Position numbers and translations under genes: made by a program. Source: Eubacterium maltosivorans (lineage in GTDB: Bacteria; Bacillota; Clostridia; Eubacteriales; Eubacteriaceae). From it: a DNA stretch of 64,000 nucleotides. This document shows, piece by piece, positions 22,895 through 30,749 of this stretch. The notes under the pieces are model-generated. The model had not been told where the DNA came from and did no database searches. It worked only from the letters and a program-made list of their open reading frames with translations. The stretch is taken from NCBI RefSeq assembly GCF_002441855.2, contig NZ_CP029487.1, positions 3,708,349-3,772,348 of the forward strand, in the 5' to 3' direction. Each line of letters begins with the position of its first letter. Position 1 is the stretch's first letter.

Positions 22895-23503
22895 TTGGAG
22901 GACCAAAATTACGAGCTGATTAACACCTGGGCCGCAGAGGCTCAAAAGGGAGACAAACGGGCCGCGGAGCTGCTGCTCCAGAGCTTCCGGCCCCTTATTC
23001 TGAAAATGGCTGGCAGTTGTTTGGAAGAGGGGAGTTTTGAGGACGCTTATCAGGACGGAACAGCCGCGTTTTTGGAAGCAGTGCGGCGCTATGACCCGGA
23101 GATCAACCACCTTTTCCCAGGCTATATCCGGAGCTGTCTTGATTTTTATTTCAGAAAACGGCGTGAGGGCCGCTTTGACCGGTCGGTGAGCCCGGCGGTA
23201 TCGTTGGATTCCCCGGCCGCGGAGGATGGAAGCTCTTTGGGGCAGCTGGTGCCTGACCCCATACAGCCTATCCAGGCCTACCATGAGGAGCGTGAAAGAA
23301 AAAAGCGTCTGGAAAAGCTAGCGTGGGCCTTGGGGCAATTGCCCCAAGGCCAGCGCAGGGCTATCATAGCCTATTACCTGGAAGGCCAGAGCCAGAAGGA
23401 CATCGCGGTGGAATGCCAGCTCAGCACGTCAGCGGTTAAAATGCGGATACACCGGGGGCTGCGGCGGCTTAAGGCGATAATGGAGGACGAAAAAATATTT
23501 TGA
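22895..23503 (+). CDS. Sigma-70 family RNA polymerase sigma factor (mobile-element type)
   Basis: A 202-residue protein. A region-2-like segment (QKGDKRAAELLLQSFRPLIL, then FEDAYQDGTAAFLEAVRRYD) is joined by a linker to a region-4 helix-turn-helix (LGQLPQGQRRAIIAYYLEG, then QSQKDIAVECQLSTSAVKMR). The start is TTG at 22895, 6 nt after AAAGGAG. Similar sigma-like proteins occur in phages and conjugative elements. A perfect 26-bp palindrome lies inside the coding sequence. It probably directs transcription of cassette genes such as the DUF1659/DUF2922 pair downstream. Confidence 0.82.
   Translation: MEDQNYELINTWAAEAQKGDKRAAELLLQSFRPLILKMAGSCLEEGSFEDAYQDGTAAFLEAVRRYDPEINHLFPGYIRSCLDFYFRKRREGRFDRSVSPAVSLDSPAAEDGSSLGQLVPDPIQPIQAYHEERERKKRLEKLAWALGQLPQGQRRAIIAYYLEGQSQKDIAVECQLSTSAVKMRIHRGLRRLKAIMEDEKIF
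23326..23351. repeat. Perfect 26-bp palindrome inside the sigma-factor gene
   Basis: GGCCTTGGGGCAA and its exact complement meet without a spacer. It falls in the codons for the linker/region-4 start (ALGQLPQGQ). Confidence 0.95.
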
Positions 23504-23579
23504 AGCGTATGTGACCCGCGACTCTTTTTCCGGATATATAAGCGTACCCCAAAAGCGGGACAGAAAGTGAGGTTAGCAA

Positions 23580-23804
23580 ATGGCAGTTGTAAAGTACACA
23601 AAAGCAGTGGCGCTGAAGGTGGTCTCCAATTATGGAGAGCAAAAGGGAAAGATCGTGAAGAAGACAAAAACCTATGGCGACGTCAAACCCGCCGCCACGG
23701 ATGAGGCGCTCTACGCGACCTACAAGCATATCAAGGGATTACAGGAACCCATCGGGGAGGGCTGTATGCGGGTTACCACCGATGATCTGGTAGAAAACGC
23801 TTAA
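23580..23804 (+). CDS. DUF1659 family protein
   Basis: A 74-residue protein (VALKVVSNYGEQKGKIVKKT, then YKHIKGLQEPIGEGCMRVTT) matching the DUF1659 family of short Firmicute proteins. DUF1659 and DUF2922 genes commonly occur as a pair, as here. Function is unknown. The start is preceded by GTGAGGTTAGCAA. It follows the sigma-factor gene by 76 nt. Confidence 0.82.
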   Translation: MAVVKYTKAVALKVVSNYGEQKGKIVKKTKTYGDVKPAATDEALYATYKHIKGLQEPIGEGCMRVTTDDLVENA

Positions 23805-23836
23805 GCATTTAATTCAGGAAAGAGAGGAAGAAACAG

Positions 23837-24073
23837 ATGTCAGCAGAAACAAGTAAGGATTTAGTATTGTATTTTGAACGCAGCGACGGCAAAAGCTACA
23901 GTGTGAGCGTTCCGGATTACCTGGAAGGCATCACCGACGAGCAGATCAAGACAGGCGCTCAGGGCATTTTGGACGAGGGCGTTTTTGAGCCCGAAGGCTT
24001 TGCCTTGGTCAAGGCCACAAACGCCGTCAAGATCGAAACCACAAAAACTGATGTCCCTCTGGAGACAGAATAG
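23837..24073 (+). CDS. DUF2922 family protein
   Basis: A 78-residue protein (LVLYFERSDGKSYSVSVPDY, then EGVFEPEGFALVKATNAVKI) matching DUF2922, the usual partner of DUF1659. Function is unknown. The start follows AAAGAGAGGAAG. A strong terminator follows 24 nt after the stop, so it ends this transcript. Confidence 0.82.
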   Translation: MSAETSKDLVLYFERSDGKSYSVSVPDYLEGITDEQIKTGAQGILDEGVFEPEGFALVKATNAVKIETTKTDVPLETE

Positions 24074-24096
24074 CAAAGGGAACCCCAGGTATTTTG

Positions 24097-24129
24097 ACGG
24101 GCAGGCAGGAGACAGCCTGCCCGTTTTTG
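24097..24129 (+). terminator. Rho-independent terminator
   Basis: ACGGGCAGGC (24097-24106) pairs with GCCTGCCCGT (24115-24124), followed by T5. Confidence 0.85.
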
Positions 24130-24150
24130 ATTGAGATAAAAGGAGAGAGA

Positions 24151-24699
24151 ATGAAATATAAAAAGACTGCCCTCTGGATTTTTTTGGCCGCCGGGAGCGC
24201 CGGCCTGGTATTTATCTTCGGCGTGATGCCGGGAGAAAGTGTTTTGCCGCCGCAGTCAGAAATCGCCCAGCCGGGCCCACAGCAGACTGCGCAAGAGCCT
24301 GAGTCTCCAGCGCAGGAGCACGGAAGCCCTGGCGCCGAATCTCTACCGGAGGTGCCAGCGCCGGAAATGGCCAGCGCCCATTTCGAGATGGCAGAATACC
24401 GATGCGATTGTGCCGGCCTCTGTGACGGCTGGCCGGCCCGGATGAACCCTGCGCTGCTCGACAGAATCGAAGTCCTGCGCCAGTACTGCGGGCGTCCTGT
24501 CATCATCACCTCCGGCGTACGGTGTGAGGGCCGAAACACGGAGGTAGGTGGTGTGGCATGGTCCTTTCACAAGCGGGGCGACGCCGCGGACCTGTACTGC
24601 CCAGGTGTGGCTGTGGGCGATCTGGCCCAGACTGCTAAAGAGCTGGGTATGAACGTCCTGCCCTATTACGCCAGCGGCTATATTCATGTAGAGGTGTAA
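24151..24699 (+). CDS. Membrane-anchored M15A-type peptidase
   Basis: A 182-residue protein. A signal-anchor helix (residues 6-27) is followed by a Pro/Glu/Gln-rich linker and a C-terminal D-Ala-D-Ala carboxypeptidase-like domain: EYRCDCAGLCDGWP, VIITSGVRCEGRN, then zinc-site segments SFHKRGDAADLY and GYIHVEV (His, Asp, His). M15A enzymes cut peptidoglycan stem peptides, and this form is common in phages. The ATG at 24151 follows AAAGGAGAGAG; an upstream in-frame start at 24094 overlaps the terminator. It follows the DUF1659/2922 pair and precedes a lipoprotein gene. Confidence 0.85.
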   Translation: MKYKKTALWIFLAAGSAGLVFIFGVMPGESVLPPQSEIAQPGPQQTAQEPESPAQEHGSPGAESLPEVPAPEMASAHFEMAEYRCDCAGLCDGWPARMNPALLDRIEVLRQYCGRPVIITSGVRCEGRNTEVGGVAWSFHKRGDAADLYCPGVAVGDLAQTAKELGMNVLPYYASGYIHVEV

Positions 24700-24756
24700 A
24701 AAGGCAGCATAAAGGAAATTGTGATAAAGTATTCGACAAAGATCGAGGAGCAAAAA

Positions 24757-25236
24757 ATGAAAAATAAGATTTTAATCCGAGGGCTTATGGCTGCCACAGC
24801 CGCCGCTGCGGTTCTGTTTTTATTCGCCGGCTGCCAGGCAGAAGCGCCAGCGCCCAGCGCAGGATCATTCACCCACAGTGATGTGTTGGATCAAATTTAT
24901 CACGCAGAATTTGAAGGCCAGGAGGGCATGAGCCGTAGCTGGACTGAAGACGCCAAGGGAAATGAGCAGCTCATCCTCAGGGAATCCACTGATGACGAGG
25001 GACGCCTGGTGCGCCTGATGCTGGTCTATGATCGGAAGTCTCAGAACGACGCCTGCGACCTGGCGGTTCTTGAGCAGGTTACCTACGAGCAAAGAGGGGA
25101 GGAGCGCCACGCGGTGGACACATCCATCCTCGATATGTACGCTGTGGTCCGGGATACCGGGGAGGTCATCGCCTCGGGCAAAAAAGACTGGGGCGATATT
25201 GGGAGCGAAGCCTATCAGGCTGCGACAGGAGAGTAG
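24757..25236 (+). CDS. Putative lipoprotein of unknown function
   Basis: A 159-residue protein with a lipoprotein signal peptide: KK-type N-terminus, hydrophobic stretch (AATAAAAVLFLF) and lipobox FAGC at about residue 25. The mature part shows no family that I recognise. The start at 24757 follows GAGGAG. It is the last gene of the phage-like cassette and converges on the kinase genes across a type 1 palindrome. Confidence 0.75.
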   Translation: MKNKILIRGLMAATAAAAVLFLFAGCQAEAPAPSAGSFTHSDVLDQIYHAEFEGQEGMSRSWTEDAKGNEQLILRESTDDEGRLVRLMLVYDRKSQNDACDLAVLEQVTYEQRGEERHAVDTSILDMYAVVRDTGEVIASGKKDWGDIGSEAYQAATGE

Positions 25237-25263
25237 GCGCCCGGCGAATAATGAATGATTTAT

Positions 25264-25304
25264 AAAAAAGCAACCCGTATCGCTGCGATACGGGTTGCTT
25301 TTTT
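25264..25304. repeat. Dispersed palindrome, type 1, copy 6, with terminator flanks
   Basis: Perfect 19-nt arms (A6, then GCAACCCGTATCG) around the centre CTG, ending in T6. Lying between convergent genes, it can terminate in both directions. Confidence 0.92.
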
Positions 25305-26538
25305 ATTGCTGTTCGATGCCTGCGCAGCAGCGCAGGAACGTGTTGAATTCGTCGATGCTGTGGAAGGTATCGGTCATGAGCAGCGTGTACTCCGCGATCT
25401 CAAGGGAGCGCTTCTGAATAAAGCCGAGTTCGCGCTTTTCAATACGCTTGAGATCACAGGTCAGGGCCATATCAGAGGAGATGCGGGTAATCAGGCTGAT
25501 AACCGCGTACTGCAGGGCATCCTGAAAGATGCTGTCGCAGACATCCTGACAGCTCAGAACCTTCAGCCGGTAGCTGACCTCGCGGTTTTCAGACCAGAGC
25601 TTTTCCATGGTACGGTTAAAGCTCTGGTACATGTCCGATATAAAATCCAGATCATAGGCCTGCATGGCCAGGCGCTTGTCCTCAGATACGGCCTTATAGC
25701 CCAGCCAGGACACATAGTTGATGATCATGCTGCCGGTCAGGCGGCCGATGTCAATGGCCTTTGGCCCATAGCCGGAAAATTCTGTGTCAATAATCTTGAC
25801 TTTGTCTGGCCCTACCATGATGTTGGAGCTGTGGAGATCGTTGTGGATCAGACATTCGTCATTATTCAGGTATTTATAACCCAGAGACCGGACGCGTGCC
25901 TGAATTTTTTCATTGGACAGGATACGCTTCCGGGTGTCCTCGGCCTCGGGCTCCAGAGGCTTTTCGGCGCTGAGCAGGACATTGTTCACAAACAGGATAT
26001 CATACAGCCGTTTGGATTCATCGTTGTAAAAAAAGTGCTTCACACCCTCAAGCTTGCGGCCGGTCATCAAAAGGTCGGAGGTGTGGAAGAACAGCAGGGC
26101 CAGAAAAATACCCATTTTTTTGCCAACATCGGGGTAGGTGACACCCGCGGTCAGCTCGAAGCGCAGCAGCTCAAGATCCATGAGGTCTTCCATGACAATG
26201 ACACCTGCGGCCTCGTCAAAAAGGTAGATGTCCGGGGCGATATCCTCATAGAGGGTTCCCATAAAGGTGAGCACTGCGATCTCGGTGCGCAGGCGTTCCA
26301 TGAGCACCGGATGGTCGCCGCCATCGGCCTCCTTAAAGGCGCGGATGTAGGGCAGCAGCTGCTTGACCACAACGGAGCAGTTGCTGTTCAGGTCCCTGAC
26401 CGCAAAGATCAGGTTGACATAGCCTTCAATATTCTGGATCTCCTCATGGAGGTCGATAACGTTGAGAAGCGCGTTTTCAGAAAAGATTTTTTTCTGGATC
26501 AGATAATCCTTGATGGTGTCTCGGTTCAGAGGTTCCAT
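25303..26538 (-). CDS. Methylthioribose kinase-like phosphotransferase 2
   Basis: A 411-residue protein of the aminoglycoside-phosphotransferase/choline kinase fold. The catalytic loop reads CLIHNDLHSSNIMV and the metal loop KIIDTEFSGYGPKAIDIGRL. This D-x-E-F-x-x-x-GP pattern is typical of 5-methylthioribose kinase (MtnK), but the protein is not clearly orthologous. It starts at 26538 after AAGGAGGCATAACC, 2 nt behind its paralogue. It is the last gene of an operon that begins with EutS-like and EutP-like microcompartment genes. No mtnA isomerase is nearby. The sugar substrate is not determined. Confidence 0.75.
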   Translation of the reverse strand: MEPLNRDTIKDYLIQKKIFSENALLNVIDLHEEIQNIEGYVNLIFAVRDLNSNCSVVVKQLLPYIRAFKEADGGDHPVLMERLRTEIAVLTFMGTLYEDIAPDIYLFDEAAGVIVMEDLMDLELLRFELTAGVTYPDVGKKMGIFLALLFFHTSDLLMTGRKLEGVKHFFYNDESKRLYDILFVNNVLLSAEKPLEPEAEDTRKRILSNEKIQARVRSLGYKYLNNDECLIHNDLHSSNIMVGPDKVKIIDTEFSGYGPKAIDIGRLTGSMIINYVSWLGYKAVSEDKRLAMQAYDLDFISDMYQSFNRTMEKLWSENREVSYRLKVLSCQDVCDSIFQDALQYAVISLITRISSDMALTCDLKRIEKRELGFIQKRSLEIAEYTLLMTDTFHSIDEFNTFLRCCAGIEQQ

Positions 26539-26540
26539 GG

Positions 26541-27842
26541 TTATGCCTCCTTAAAGGCTTCGGCCGGGTGCTTTCCTGCCATTCCCCGCAGGTAGTCGGT
26601 CAGGTCGGTGATTTTTCTGTAAGCGCCGCGGTTTAAAAACAGCTCAATGGTCATGAGCAGCACCAGCTGCTCAGGGTAAATGCGGTCTGGTGTTTTCAGC
26701 CGCTCGAGATCGTAGCAGATGCCGCGGTCGCCGATGCGGGAGGCGGCGTTGAGTGCGGTGTACAGCAGCGTATCCTGAAAATGGGACAGCAGGTAGGCAT
26801 CCACGTCCAGGCTGCGGAGACGGTAGCTGTCGCTCCGGTTTTTGCTGCACAATGCCCGGAATTCTTCCTCAAAGCACTGGTACATGGTGTTGATGGCATC
26901 CAGCAGGTAAGCCCTGAAAACAGCCTTCTCGCCCTCGGTATGGTCATGGTCGCCGTACCAGGAGAAGAAATTGAGACAGAAACTGGCAATGAGCCGTCCC
27001 CAGTCTTGAGCGATTGGCCCGAAGCCCGCGAACTCAGTATCGATGATCTTCATGCTTTGGTCGTTAATCATAATATTGGAGGCGTGCAGATCGGTGTGGA
27101 TCAGGCACTCTTTGTCGGTCAGGAACTGGTGGCGCATCTGGCGTATCATGCCCTGAATCTTTTCGTTTTCGATGATGGCCTTGCGCAGGGGCCAGGTGGC
27201 CTCGGGCATGTACCGGTTGTCGGATACGATGGTGCAGTCGGCAAACAAAAAGAAATCGAGAGCAGTGTATTCCGGATTCTCAAAAAACTTTTCGAGCTCC
27301 TGTTTTTTGTAGCGGGTCAGGTGCAGGTCTGAGGAGTAGAAAAGGTTCCGGGCCATAAAGCGGCCGATCTTTTCCGGAAATTCGGGGTGCTCCTTCATAC
27401 GGCAATGCTCATAGCGCAGCAGGCTGTGGTCGGTCAGGTCTTCCATGACGATGATGCCGCGGGGCTCGTCGAAAAGGTAGATTTTGGGGCAGATGCCCGG
27501 GTACACCGAATCCCAGAAAATCAGAACTGAGATTTCGGAGCGGAGCCGCCCGATATCCAGACTCCAGTCATGCATGTATTTGCTGTTTTTGCTGCCGGCG
27601 GCTTCGTCCATCTTGCTCCTGGGCTCGCCCACAATCTGCTTGAGCACCATGGATTTGCCGTTTTGGTCATAAATATGGTATATAAGGTTTACATATCCGT
27701 CAATGCTTTCCTTGATAGCGTGGAGATCCTCCACCACGAGCTCGGCATCCTGCGGATAAAGGTCTTTATCTTTCAGATAGGCGGCTACCTGATCCTCGGT
27801 CAGATAGTCGTCGGTCCAGTAGGGGATTGCTTCCTGGGACAT
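26541..27842 (-). CDS. Methylthioribose kinase-like phosphotransferase 1
   Basis: A 433-residue paralogue of the next gene, with the same motifs: CLIHTDLHASNIMI (catalytic Asp) and KIIDTEFAGFGPIAQDWGRL. The start at 27842 follows AAGGAAGTG; the frame stays open further upstream through the palindrome but has no ribosome site there. It stands 77 nt behind the EutP-like gene, with a type 2 palindrome in the gap. Two related kinases with microcompartment proteins suggest phosphorylation of a sugar whose cleavage would release an aldehyde, but the aldolase is not in this window. Confidence 0.75.
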   Translation of the reverse strand: MSQEAIPYWTDDYLTEDQVAAYLKDKDLYPQDAELVVEDLHAIKESIDGYVNLIYHIYDQNGKSMVLKQIVGEPRSKMDEAAGSKNSKYMHDWSLDIGRLRSEISVLIFWDSVYPGICPKIYLFDEPRGIIVMEDLTDHSLLRYEHCRMKEHPEFPEKIGRFMARNLFYSSDLHLTRYKKQELEKFFENPEYTALDFFLFADCTIVSDNRYMPEATWPLRKAIIENEKIQGMIRQMRHQFLTDKECLIHTDLHASNIMINDQSMKIIDTEFAGFGPIAQDWGRLIASFCLNFFSWYGDHDHTEGEKAVFRAYLLDAINTMYQCFEEEFRALCSKNRSDSYRLRSLDVDAYLLSHFQDTLLYTALNAASRIGDRGICYDLERLKTPDRIYPEQLVLLMTIELFLNRGAYRKITDLTDYLRGMAGKHPAEAFKEA

Positions 27843-27873
27843 ATCATCACTTCCTTTTATAGAGGTAATCGAA

Positions 27874-27902
27874 TCAAAGGGTACCGCCACGATACCCTTT
27901 GA
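27874..27902. repeat. Dispersed palindrome, type 2, copy 1
   Basis: Arms TCAAAGGGTACCG and CGATACCCTTTGA (one mismatch) around the centre CCA. It shares the GTATCG-N3-CGATAC core with type 1, but the outer G/C are swapped. It lies within the EutP-kinase operon gap. Confidence 0.85.
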
Positions 27903-27918
27903 AAGATGTTTTTCTGTT

Positions 27919-28389
27919 TTATTTTTTACTCCGGTGCTTGTCCATATAGCTGTGAATGGCTTCCTCAAGCGCCTCAATGCCCTCGCCGGTAATGGCGCTG
28001 ACCTCATAGATTTTCTTCTTGTTCACACCGGCAAAGTCCATAAAGCGGTAGCTTCTTTTCATATCAGCGTCCTCACGGTCAATCTTGGTGATGACGCCGA
28101 TGGCCGGAATGTTAAAAGTAAAAACAAAATTGGGCGGAATGGTATTCTGGGTGTCGACGCTGGAGATTACCACAATGACCAGCCCGGCGTCGCAGGACAC
28201 ATTGATGGCCTGCCTGCAAAAGAAGGGCATCTCAATAAATTCACCGGGTGTATCAATAAAATCCTCGGTATAGGTGACCTGCTGGGTTTTGGCGTAGTGG
28301 ATTTCCTGCTGGGTAAGGCGCTGCATCAGGGTTGTTTTGCCGCAGCCGATCTTGCCGACCAGCGCCACACGGTTTCGGTTACTCGCCAT
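27919..28389 (-). CDS. eutP: EutP/PduV-family microcompartment GTPase
   Basis: A 156-residue Ras-like GTPase: P-loop LVGKIGCGKTTLMQRL, DTPGEF (G3) and VITKIDRED (G4), with FIDTPGEFIEMPFFCRQAIN typical of EutP/PduV. These proteins are linked to bacterial microcompartments; their role is not fully settled, with proposals in positioning or assembly. The gene begins 3 nt after the EutS-like shell gene, so the two are one operon. No microcompartment enzymes are encoded here. Confidence 0.88.
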   Translation of the reverse strand: MASNRNRVALVGKIGCGKTTLMQRLTQQEIHYAKTQQVTYTEDFIDTPGEFIEMPFFCRQAINVSCDAGLVIVVISSVDTQNTIPPNFVFTFNIPAIGVITKIDREDADMKRSYRFMDFAGVNKKKIYEVSAITGEGIEALEEAIHSYMDKHRSKK

Positions 28390-28392
28390 TTT

Positions 28393-28746
28393 TTAAGAAT
28401 AGGTGATTTTGGGAATATCGAAGCCCAAAACGGAATGCAGGGTGTTTAAAATTTCCTGTACGGCGGCTTTGACATCACTGACACGCCCTGTGATGACAAG
28501 GGAACCGCTGAAACGGTCAAGGAAGCCGATCTCTACCGGAGCAGCCTTGGTGCCAGCGTCGGCCGAGATAATGGCAGCCTCGCTGGGAGTAATGGTTAAA
28601 ATGCCGATGGCGTCGCAGTTTTCGTCATCGAGCCCTAATTTAATATAGACATCGCTTTTTGGTTTGGCGATAATATGCGCTAAAGTGACCTGTTTGCCAG
28701 GAACGTATTCCTGTATCGATCGGGGTGTTTTTTTCTCTTCTGACAT
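28393..28746 (-). CDS. eutS: EutS/PduU-type microcompartment shell protein
   Basis: A 117-residue single BMC-domain protein of the circularly permuted EutS/PduU class: [38 protein letters not shown] and [17 protein letters not shown] are close to EutS. Its hexamers form facets with a central barrel. It is first in the minus-strand operon, with AAGGAGAGATCG before the ATG and a probable -10 box (TATAAT on the minus strand at 28791-28786). No BMC-H main facet or BMC-P vertex gene lies nearby, so this is a satellite locus serving a shell encoded elsewhere, or a remnant. Confidence 0.9.
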   Translation of the reverse strand: MSEEKKTPRSIQEYVPGKQVTLAHIIAKPKSDVYIKLGLDDENCDAIGILTITPSEAAIISADAGTKAAPVEIGFLDRFSGSLVITGRVSDVKAAVQEILNTLHSVLGFDIPKITYS

Positions 28747-29013
28747 GGTCGATCTCTCCTTCTGTTGGGTATAAATAGTAATCTTATTATAGCATTAATC
28801 TGAATACCGTTACAGGTTGAAACGATATTTTACTTACAACGGGCAAAATAGTGCGGGTTTTATTGAACAGCCAGGAGGGCCTTTTGCGCCATATTCTTAA
28901 ATTTTTACTTCCATTCTAAAGGAAATTCGGTTAAAATAAAATCTTATGGTAGATTCTTTGGAGGAAGCATATTATAATAATTCTTAGATAAATAAGGACT
29001 TGGGAGGTAATAC

Positions 29014-29958
29014 ATGACTTGGTTAGAAGTTCAAATCACGACGACGCTGGAAGCAGAGGAGGCAATCGTCAACCTGTTTTATGAGGTCGGCGCTAAGGGT
29101 GTTGTCATCGAATCTGGTGAAAACCTGATGATGATCCAGGAAGACCCCACCATCAACTACATTGATGAGCGTATCCTGAACATGGACCCGGATGTGTCCA
29201 TTGTGCGCGGCTACTTCAATGAAAAGCTGGACTGTGACGAATGCATCCACCAGCTGCTGACCGGCATTAAAAGACTGCCTGCCTGCGGTCTGAATCCTGG
29301 TGAGTGTGAGCTTTCCATCACCGAGGTGGAGGAGGACGACTGGGCCAACTCATGGAAGAAATATTACAAGCCCACCCGTGTCGGCAAGAGCATTATCATT
29401 AAGCCCACCTGGGAGGACTATACGCCCGAGGCGGACGAGATCGTCGTCAACATGGATCCGGGCATGGCCTTCGGCACCGGCACCCATGAGACTACCCAGC
29501 TCTGTGTGACCAAGCTTGAGGAATACATCAAGCCTGACGATATGGTGCTTGACATCGGCTGCGGTACAGGCATTCTCTCAATCATCGCCGGAGAACTGGG
29601 CTGTAAGCACGTTATTGGCGTGGATTTTGACCCCGTGGCGGTTAAGGTGGCCAGGGAAAATATCGCGCTTAATAATATGGAAGATAAAATTGAAATCCGC
29701 GAGGGCAATCTTCTGGACGTCATCGCAGAGGACGAAAAGGCAGAGATCATTGTGGCGAACATCCTGGCAGAGGCTATTATTGAGCTGGCCCAGATCATTA
29801 AGCCCTATTTAAAGGAAGCGGGTGTGTTTATCTCCTCCGGCATTATAGGCGACCGGCTGGAAGCGGTTTTAAAGACCCTGAACGACGAGGACTTCGAGAT
29901 TTTGAACATTGAGCAGATGGGCGAGTGGAACAGTGTTGTCGCCCGGATTAAGGCATAA
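29014..29958 (+). CDS. prmA: Ribosomal protein L11 methyltransferase
   Basis: A 314-residue protein. The N-terminal substrate domain (WLEVQITTTLEAEEAIVNLF) is followed by a class I SAM methyltransferase domain: GMAFGTGTHETTQLC, motif I VLDIGCGTGILSI and motif IV IIVANILAEAI (NxxA). This order is diagnostic of PrmA, which trimethylates L11. The start follows GGGAGG. It heads a likely operon with rsmE and mtaB, a common Firmicute arrangement. Confidence 0.96.
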   Translation: MTWLEVQITTTLEAEEAIVNLFYEVGAKGVVIESGENLMMIQEDPTINYIDERILNMDPDVSIVRGYFNEKLDCDECIHQLLTGIKRLPACGLNPGECELSITEVEEDDWANSWKKYYKPTRVGKSIIIKPTWEDYTPEADEIVVNMDPGMAFGTGTHETTQLCVTKLEEYIKPDDMVLDIGCGTGILSIIAGELGCKHVIGVDFDPVAVKVARENIALNNMEDKIEIREGNLLDVIAEDEKAEIIVANILAEAIIELAQIIKPYLKEAGVFISSGIIGDRLEAVLKTLNDEDFEILNIEQMGEWNSVVARIKA

Positions 29959-29972
29959 AGGAGTTTTGCGGT

Positions 29973-30710
29973 ATGCATCGTTTTTTTGTATCCCCGGGGC
30001 AGATCGAAGACGGGCAGGTCACCATTGATGGGGAGGATTTCAAGCATATTACCAGGGTGCTGCGCCTGAGAGACGATGAGGCCATCGAGGTCTGCGACGG
30101 CCGCGGCACTGACCATATCGTGACGGTGGAGACTGTGGGAAAAGACAGCCTTACCGGGCGTATTCTGGAAAGCCGCCCATCCCGCGGCGAGACGGACGGC
30201 CTGCGGGTAACCCTGTTTCAGGGCGTGCCCAAGGGGCAGAAGATGGAGTCTGTCATTCAAAAATGTGTTGAGGCCGGGGCAGCCTCCATCGTACCCTTTA
30301 CTTCGGTGCGCACCGTGGTAAAGCTGGGTGATAAGGAAGAAAAAAAGACCCGCCGCTGGCAGCGCGTTGCCTACGAGGCCGCCAAGCAGTCCAAACGCGG
30401 CGTCGTCCCCCATGTGGCGGAGGCAACCACCCTGTCCGCGGTGGCGGACACGCTGGATAATTATGACCTGGTGCTCATCGCTTACGAGGGCGAGGAAAAA
30501 AACAGCCTGAAGAGCGTGATCTCCTCACTGGAGTTTGATCCGGAAAGAATCGCGGTCATCGTCGGCCCTGAGGGCGGCTTTGCCCCCGAAGAGGTTGCCA
30601 TGATCGAGGAGGCCGGCGGTTATTCCGTGAGCCTTGGACGCCGGATACTGCGCACCGAGACCGCGGGCGTGGTGCTTCTGGCGCAGCTGAACTTTTTTTA
30701 CGAAGACTGA
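29973..30710 (+). CDS. rsmE: 16S rRNA m3U1498 methyltransferase
   Basis: A 245-residue SPOUT-fold methyltransferase. The N-terminal PUA-like part (HRFFVSPGQIEDGQVTIDGE, then HITRVLRL) is followed by the knotted SAM site (IAVIVGPEGGFAPEEVAMIE, then SLGRRILRTETAG). It methylates U1498 of 16S rRNA. It lies 14 nt after prmA and 39 nt before mtaB, in the usual order. Confidence 0.96.
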   Translation: MHRFFVSPGQIEDGQVTIDGEDFKHITRVLRLRDDEAIEVCDGRGTDHIVTVETVGKDSLTGRILESRPSRGETDGLRVTLFQGVPKGQKMESVIQKCVEAGAASIVPFTSVRTVVKLGDKEEKKTRRWQRVAYEAAKQSKRGVVPHVAEATTLSAVADTLDNYDLVLIAYEGEEKNSLKSVISSLEFDPERIAVIVGPEGGFAPEEVAMIEEAGGYSVSLGRRILRTETAGVVLLAQLNFFYED

Positions 30711-30749
30711 AAATCACAAGTTAGAATAACGACTGGAGCTTTAACATAG

